Shown here: positions 33,601 through 42,600 of the stretch, in pieces | Layout: every line of letters begins with the position of its first letter | How positions within the stretch are numbered: the first letter of the stretch is position 1 | DNA from: Agapetus fuscipes | Lineage: Eukaryota > Arthropoda > Insecta > Trichoptera > Glossosomatidae | NCBI GenBank assembly: GCA_951799405.1 | Contig: OX637337.1 | Location: 3,286,001 to 3,350,000 of the forward strand | Length of the DNA stretch: 64,000 bases | Direction: 5' to 3' | Translations under genes and position numbers: made by a program | Notes under the pieces: generated by a model | The model's input: only the letters and a program-made list of their open reading frames with translations | The model's database searches: none | Told to the model about the DNA's origin: nothing

Positions 33601-36600
33601 TATGGGTGGTCCGCCTCATACCAACCTATAAGTCAAGGAGTAATACTCGTACTTAACCTTTTGACTGCGGATGACACGCATAGGCGTAAAGTGTAAACTT
33701 GCATACAGCGCGGCTGTCAATCATAGACGTCATGCAACTTTGAACTTATCCCTGACATCTGTGTTCAAGAATTCAAAAGTCTGCAAGTGGAAACATGCGC
33801 TACACCTTTGGGATTTTTGTTCTTGAATAACTAATACATGCGACTGTTCACATAGTTTGAAGTGTCGTCAATCAATCAAGATAAGATATCAATAAATGTT
33901 TTAAAAATGTGGTTGAAAAAGTATTCCGTACTAGGGTTTTCATACAGCCAAAATATTCAGAAGCGAAAGGGTTAATGAAGATATTAGGGGAAGACGGAGA
34001 AAAGTATGGATTGATCAAATAAAGGAGTTTGCAATTGACTGGATTCTACAAAGTGAGAAAAGATAAAAGCATGCATACTCCGTTTGATAGCTCAGTTGGT
34101 AGAATGATAACATTCCAGGCTGAGAGCTAGGGTTCGATTTCCACCGAGGGTGTCAGAAATAATTTCCCGTTTTGGTATTTATTTAAACTTAAATGAAATA
34201 TCGATAAGGTTAACTCGGCCTTCGCAAGTAATGAGTACCAGCCCCCTCGGGAGCTGGAAAACCACCACCACCAACCAGAAGTGGTTGGCGTATGGCCGGC
34301 CCCTTACTTGTATAAATAAATATGCTCCACTCAACACATGGACCCCTTTGGAGACAACGCGGCATCATCAAGCAGACGAACCGGTTATAGCCGCTCTATG
34401 AGCTTGTCTAGGACTGGACGAAACAGTAATAGCCGTCGTGATAAAACGTTATTACTAGGGACGAAACGGCTATTTCTGATAGAACTTGCATACATGTAGC
34501 ATCCGTGTGTCCCTACAGAAACCCAAAGAACACGGCAATAGCCGTTTCGTCCCTGGATGTCAAAAAAAAAAAAAATATATAATAAAAATACAATTTGAGA
34601 TGATGAAATAAGTGTGTTTTTTCTAGCCTACTTCACATTTCGTGTGTCCGCGAATGTGTTAAAGTATATAAGTCACTTAGTTGCATTATGCAAGAAGAGG
34701 GTGATGGATTTCGAGGAGAGATGAAATAAACAAGCAAGGTCAGAACAAAGCGGAGACACATCTGTGAAGTTACTGGCCACCACTAGCGGAATGGTGGCTG
34801 GATACAGAAACGATGGAGTTATTGAAATGTCTAACCTGTCCTCCCAGCGCGACCTTTCCTCTGTTCTGCGCTGGATTTGGGAATCCAGAATTCTTTCAAT
34901 CGTTGCATTTTACAAGAAGGGTCGTAGCTCATTTCTTTGACCTTGAATAATACAAGTAACCAGTTAACTTCAAGCATTAATTTAACTTATTGGATATTTG
35001 ATGAATGATCATACTGTAAAAAATTGTTCACTTTGCCAATGTCACCCCTGTTTCAGGGAAGGTAGGCAAGAGTTGCAGGGCTTATGTTCATTTCAGATTG
35101 GGTTTTTTATATTGTAGGTCCACATGCGGCATGTGTGAGCGCGAAATTATGCGTGTCTGCTGGTACGAGGAGGGTTTGAGCATATGTGTCTGCTGGTGGG
35201 AATGCATTTAATATGAATCTCAAATGATACATATCTTTGCAATTTAGATTTAGATTTAGATTATCAAACTCACATTTCTCTCACATTACTCTCGACGTTT
35301 TATCGGTGCCATAATCAACATCTTCAGAAGATGCCCTTGTTGTGTAATGTTCAAGGATGAATTAATTATCATGCCACAAAATAAGGGTGTCTCCTGAAGA
35401 TGTTGGTTATAATGACAATGAAATTTCAAGAATAATGTAAATTTACCTACAAAGGTTCATCAAATATCCTAACTATTTTAATTTTAATTCGTTAAAATGT
35501 AAAATTACCATAATTACAGTTTAAATACAATTTCAAGTTACTTTGATTTGGTACTTAGATATTCATTTAGTTAAATAAGAATATCCTAACTACAAAATAA
35601 GTTAGGTCTGTAAGTCAGTAGGCTCCCTATGATTAAAGTAGAGAGTGAATTATTTGTTGTGAAGTTTTTATAATGTCGGATAACATACTTTTCCAGAATC
35701 AATCACAAATCTGATGCCGTCGATGGTCACAGAAGTCTCAGCAATGTTTGTGGAGACGATGCATTTCCTCACTCCATCAGGTGGATAGTCAAACACCTGG
35801 AACAAACAAACAGAGACATGTAGCTTTGCCTCATTGAGGACATCGTCAGATGGAGTAGGAAGAGGACACAGGTTTGGAGAGACCATGTAGACCATATGAG
35901 CGAAAATAGATTAACCAGAATCTGGCACAGGAGATACCAGACGGCCAGTGTCCGGTCGATAGCTCAGTTGGTAGAGTGCTTGCATTCCATGCTGAGAGCT
36001 CATGGTTCGAATCCCACCGAGGGTGTTAGAAATGATTTAGAAAATACAAAATAAAATACCGACAAGGTTTACTCAGCATTCACAAGAAACGAGTATCAGC
36101 CCCCTCGGTAGCTGGAAAAGCCCCACTTCAACTGAAGTGGCTGACGAAGAATGGCCGACCCCCTTACCTGTAAAAATAAATATGTTCCACTCGCCAAATG
36201 TGGAACCCTTCGGGGATAAGGCGGCAAGAATGTTTCACTGTATGTGTAGCTTAGTTGCGTTTTACTCCTAGAGGGTGATTTAGTTTTCATACTTTTTCCG
36301 ATTTACGCAATCGAGGTGACCTTGAGCTTGACTGACCTTGTCTTGATCTGCGATGGACAAACTGCTGTGCAAGGGCAGAACAATCCAGCTGTTGGACTTC
36401 TCTGCGTACTGCTTGGCTGCGTCCACCACCGAGGTGATCTCTTGCAGGCCGGATAAGAATATCAGCAAGTCACCTTTTTCTGTCTCTGAAAGTTAAATAA
36501 ACAAACATTGTATTGAATAAGAGTTTTAGGCTTACACAGCCTTTTCCAAGATCTGTTGCCGTGGTCTATGGAAGCTGGAGCTTCCAGATGTTTCGCCCGT

Positions 36601-39600
36601 GTCTACGATGGGCTTCTTCAGCGGGAAAGTGTAATGATGAAGATGATCTTGATGAAAACTGTGATGAAACATTGTAGTATTATTCCACAGATTTCTTCCA
36701 GAAGGAGCTTCCAACTGCTCTCTCCGTTGTATCCAGATGTTCAGATCAGGTTGAATCATTGACATATTAAGTAACTCAATGGGTTCACTGTATAAAGTCC
36801 AAAAATTCAAACAGCAGTGAAGATTACTTGACTTATAGGTTGGTACGAGGCTGACTACCCATACTGTAAAAAAAGGTTCACTTTGCCAATGTCACCCCTG
36901 CTTCAGGGAAGTTCGGCAAGAGTTGCAGGGCTTATGTTCTTTTGAGGTTGGGTTTTATATTGTAGGTTCACATGCGGCATGTTTAAGCGCGAACTTGTGT
37001 CTGCTGGTGGGAATGCATTTAATATAAATTTTAAATGTAATATATCTTTGCAACTTAGATTATAGTGGACTCATCATACATCCCTGCCTTACACCTTGAT
37101 AAACAGTGTTATTCACACACAGCAAATCCACGACTCAGCCGTCACCTAACGTTAATTTTCTATACAAATAAACAATGATTCATTGGTCAGCTACGGATCA
37201 AATGTGTTGTAAATAACCTTGAAAGTATAAATTTTGCCCTGCAATTACAAACTATGTACTTAATACAAAAAAAAACATTGTTAATAAGAGCATAGAGTAA
37301 AGTTATTATTTTGCATACTCTTACTTGAATACGTTTTGTCAATCAGCTGCATGATCTGTAAGTATGGCTGAGGATCCAGGCGTTCTGATTTAGACATTCT
37401 TCCTTCAATGAAGATGGGCTTGTAGTTTAATTGAATGGGATACAATCTGCCGGGAACCTGTAACAAATACACGCAACTTAGGTTTTGAATTAATGATTGC
37501 AGCGGAGGACAGGCAGAGTTGAAGGCAGAAGTCAAAGGAGGCCAAGGTTTGAATGGAGTTGTAGCACCATTGAAGAGGAAGTTTATGAATTGATACAAAG
37601 AATGACTTTTCAAAGCACAGATTCATGACAGTTGTCTCTTTAATATGGGCACGTGCACTGCAAAAAGGCAAACACATGCCAAAATACGTAACATGCCTTG
37701 GACTTCCATTAATAATGTTACGAATATGTGTCTGTGTGTTTTTAATTGTGTGAGCATGTCTGTGTATCTAGATGTAGATGTTTAAATAATTTTACTTGTA
37801 TTTGTTCGATGGTGTGAGCATTTGCTCAAATCTTCTAAGTAAGAAGATTCTAGTGTGGTCTGGGGCGTGCCAAAATAACCCTTATACACCTATAAATAGA
37901 GAGTGCGATGCTTCGAAGAGAGACTTGTAAGCTCCTGGAATTGGAACATATATAGGAGCTTACTAAAAATATTGTTACAAATGTGTGATTGTGTGTCTGT
38001 GTATTTTTACTTGTGTGTCTGTGTTTCTAGATGTCGTGTTTAAATAATTGTACTTGTATTTGTTCGATGGTGAGAGTATTTGCTTGAATATTCTAAAAAT
38101 AATATTCTGTCAAAATCACGCATGTTCCAGTTCCCAATGTTTCAAGAACCATCCTTATGCCATGCTACAAAAAGGGCCAAAGCTGTCTGTAGCGTAAGAC
38201 TTGTATGGGAGCTAGCGAGAAATACGGTACAAAAGTGCAATACAGTGCTCTGTGAACAAACCAAATGTAAACGGAATCTTAAAATAAATTGTGTCAAATA
38301 AATCAAATGAAGATTTTATTAAATTGAACCCGTAAATCATAACAATAAATTAGAAAATCATTGTGATTTTAAAGAATGACTCAAATTAAAACCGAATGAT
38401 CAATTTAAATTCTTTATTTTGAAGTAAAATACGCTTTTAATCCAGTGTTGTCAAGCTCAGCATATAGCCAGACATTTGTAGACTGTTTTCTCTATGTCTA
38501 TTAATGTCTATGCCCATATTTTAAGGTGCATCATTAAGGGTATCCAAAGAGATTGAAGGGAAGTCCTTGAATTCTTTGCTCCACATTAGATGTGGCCTGA
38601 GGTGCATAATGCTTGATGACTCACAAATATTTGAAGGTTAGGCAAGTTACCTCAATGACTACGGCATTTTCTGAAGCAAAATAATTGGCAAAGAGTTGAA
38701 TGTTGATGGTAGCCGACATGAGCACAAGTTTGAGGCTGGTCCTTGACTGGAGTAAACACTTGAGGATGCCAAGAAGGAAGTCACCATGGAGATGTCTCTC
38801 GTGGATTTCATCCAGGATGATGACATCATAGTTGGAGAGGGCTGACTCTGATGCCACCTGTAATGTGATATAATGAATTGTATTAGGGTAGGGTGGGGCA
38901 AAGATCCGCAATTTTAGGTTTTAATTTTTTTTCTCACCCAATAAGTAAAAGGTCCCACATGTTTTGGCTTCACTGGAAAGCTTAATTTATGTGCTACAAT
39001 GTACCATTTTATTAGTAGCGAAATAAGCACCATTTAGAAAAAAAAAGGAAAGGTAGACAACCTTGCCTTTGCGGACCTTTGCCCCACTGTTTGGGGTAAA
39101 CGTCCGCAGATGCGGGGCAATAGAAATAAATAGAAAAATTAACTTTAATCCGTTTATTTACTGACAGTTATGAGTAAAACCATTCCAGTTCACTGACTGA
39201 ATAAACATTTCGGGTTGAGCTGGTTTTTTTGGCTCCTTTGTACTAGAAACGACTGATCCCCATTCATAATCGAGAATGTCAGGCCGGTCGGGCCATTTCC
39301 ATAATTTTCCAGCTTTCACCATTGACGATACAGTGGCATGGGTTTTTGAAACGCCAGTAATAACTCCTGGAAACAGTTTTTCAAAAATTAGAACAGTGAA
39401 TATAAATACACTATGCTTGGGGCAAACATCCGCGCGCGGACATTTGCCCCAAGCAAAGTGCGGACCTTTGCCCCATTTTGTTATTGTCAACACAAAACTA
39501 GCCTAAAAACAAGAGATTCGCATTTGGCCAAAATATTGTCCTTAGATCCCCTTTCAAAACCTGAATTATGGAATTGAACCAGTATAGAAGTCAGCAAAGG

Positions 39601-42600
39601 GTACAGAATATACATTTTCAACTGAGGATGACCTAGGGATTATTACATCAAAACAAGTAAAAAGCATTCTCACCTCATTATTATTGTTGTGCCGGTCGCG
39701 CGCCAAGTAACTTTTGTGAGTCGTCTGCTATCAATGTTGCCAACATAAAAATGTGTCTAAAACCACAACAATATTTGGCGGTCATTTTAAATTGGGGGTG
39801 CGGATCATTTCCCATTGCGGATCTTTGCCCCACCCTACCCTATATATTGTAGTAAATTTTGCGGATAAACTTACGTTTTTTAAGGCATATGAAGAACTTC
39901 TACTAACGACACTACTTAAATGGTACTTTTAAGTAAGATTTTACATCCACTTGTTAAACTTCATAACAACGATTGCAAATTACAAAACCTGTGTAAGACC
40001 AATCTAGAGACTAGAGCAAAAACCTCGAGGAGAAAATCCCTTCTGAGGACTTCTGAAATTCAAATACTACGATGCATTACTGGAAACACACAACTAGATA
40101 CAATACAAAACACTGAAACAAAGAATAAGTGCAGTACGGAAGAAATCATAAGATGGGGAAGACAGCGAAGATGATACAGGTGCCAGCATGTCAATAGAAT
40201 GGGAAACGATAGAATCCCACGTATCGTTCTTCAAGACAACAAATTAAGTCCACACCTGCTTTTTTACTTTAGCTCTGCTTTGTCAACTTTTTGCAGTCTA
40301 GTAGTTGTCGCCGATTGTTGATTACAAAGTAGGTGCATTCAGTCCCGGATTAAGGGCGGTTCGAGCGGTACGCTTCTTAGGGGCCCCCGAGAAAAATACA
40401 ATTCAAATTTTTTTTGACATAAATTTGTTCGGGGGCCCAGGTTTTTAAGGCACCACGACCGAGGGAACCCCAAAGACTTTTTAGGAATTAGGTAAAGAAG
40501 ATATTTACTTTTTTCTGGAGTCCATATCAAAAGAGACCTTCGGGACCAAAGACGCCCATGGTGACTTGTATGAAATTGTATAGAAAAATATTTAAAATAT
40601 TTTTTTACAAAAAACACAAAAAAAGTTTCCTTTAACAAAAGTCATCGACCTCCCGAACAGATTTCCCAAAAACAAAAACAAAAAAACTTAAAAAGCCGTC
40701 AGTAATCGTTTTGGTTCGCAATAAGTGTACATTTTTTAAATGGGCGCAAAAAGAGCAGTGGGGGGGAGTTAAGAGGTTTGGGGGGCCTCCTGACTTTCCC
40801 CGCACCAGGGCCCACAATAGTCTTAATACGGGCCTGGGTACATTATTTTATTCCTAGTATAGCTGAAAAAATACCACAACTGAGATGGCTAGATACTGTT
40901 GAGTGGACTGCAGAGAGATGTGGCCGATATGATATTCAACAAAGACAGCTTGGAGAACAATTTGAAGAGGCCGGACTAGATAGAGACGAAAATAGTTCAA
41001 ATTTGATATCAATTGTTAATGAAACTTGCCTGCCTAAGAAGTAAACCTTCCGTTATGAAGCAGATCCTGGTGTTCTGGTTTCTGTTTCTCTCAAACCTTA
41101 TCTGGTAGCCGACCTGAGATCCAAACTGGCTCAGGGTTTCATAGGACACTCTCTTGGCGAGTGATATGCAGGCGATACGCCGTGGCTGGGTGCAAGCTGG
41201 AATACATAGTCAACATTGCAATTGGATCATTACAGTTACAACCTAATTGAAAAAAAGTATCCGTAAAATACAACATTGGCCGGACATGTAGCACGTGCAG
41301 AGGACTCCAGGATCATCAGAACTGTCTTGGATGGTGCCCCATAGGTGTTAGACCACTCCGACGTCCCAGGATGCGGTGGGCAGACAGCGTTGAAGTTGAC
41401 GCCGAAGTTCTGGGAGTGAGGGGACCATGGAGGGAAGCAGCACAAGACAGAGAGTCCTGGAGAATTATGGTGCGGGAGGTCCTGAGCCTTCAAGGCTCAT
41501 AAGAGCCGAAGAAGTAAAGTAATATAAAACATTTTTTAAGCGCCCTTGATCATGTAAATAGAAAAAAAATGTATAAAAACTAAATCACTCACTAAGGGTG
41601 CTGTTGAATCTCCATACATGATTGTATTATCGCATTCTAGGGAAGTTTGTGAAATGTTTTATACCCGGGTAAAAGTCTTTGATTGTTAACATGTCCCACA
41701 ATCATAGTTATCTATATATACACTGCTCGCAGCGACTGAACAAAAGGGGAAACAGCTGATCTTTGTTGTTATGGCATCGACCAATGGAAGCGTGACATTT
41801 TTTGGTAGCCAATAAGCTTGCACACTTGCGCCTTTTAAACAGGAACAGTTGCAAACGCAACTAAGCTACACATATAGTATAACTTTTTGCTGCATTCTCC
41901 TCGAAGGAGTCACATGTGGCGAGTTGAATCAATTTATTTTTACAGGTACCTAAGGGGGCCGGCCTTACGTCAACCACTTCAGTTGAAGTGGGGGTTTCCC
42001 AGTTTCCGAGGGAGCTGCTACTCATTTCTTGTGAATGCTCAGTAAGCCTTACTGGTATTTTATTTGAGGTTTGAAATAAACACTGAAACGGGAAATCATT
42101 TCTGACAACCTCGGTGGGATTCAAACCCGAGCTCTCGGCATGGAATGCAAGCACTCTACAATCTGAGCTATTGACAGGACCGGTTTTCAACTGAAACTTC
42201 TAGTGTAGAAGTCTTTTTGTATGCACCTTATTGGAGACTTAAACGAAGATGTTCTTATTGTTTTTGTTTCGAGAATTGACTAAAAACTTACATTGGTAGT
42301 ACTGCAAAAAAGTATAGTGAAAAATGGTTACAAATCTTACCGATGCTCTTGAAACCCCCCAAGCAAAGGTATTGAGGAACCTGAGTAGATTTGCCACAGC
42401 CTGTGTCGCCAGCTATGATCACCACGCGCTCATTTCTAACAGTCTCTATTATTTTATGCCTGAAAATGATAAAATAGACAATTTTAAAGAAATGTATTAC
42501 AATTTTTTTAGAATGGAGTTGGAACATTCAAAATATTCTCTAATTTCATCACAGGTCAACCAACAACGCACATATTAATGGACTCACAGTTTTGTCTATG

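Noticed and set aside
36532..36810. 92-codon minus-strand open frame just upstream of DHX34 exon 6 in gene sense
   Set aside because: Helicase homology is continuous from exon 5 to exon 6 without it. It overlaps a GTTGCCGTGGTCTAT repeat.
40778..41044. 88-codon plus-strand open frame ending CLPKK
   Set aside because: Its end is antisense to DHX34 exon 3 and its start is inside the hAT-like element.
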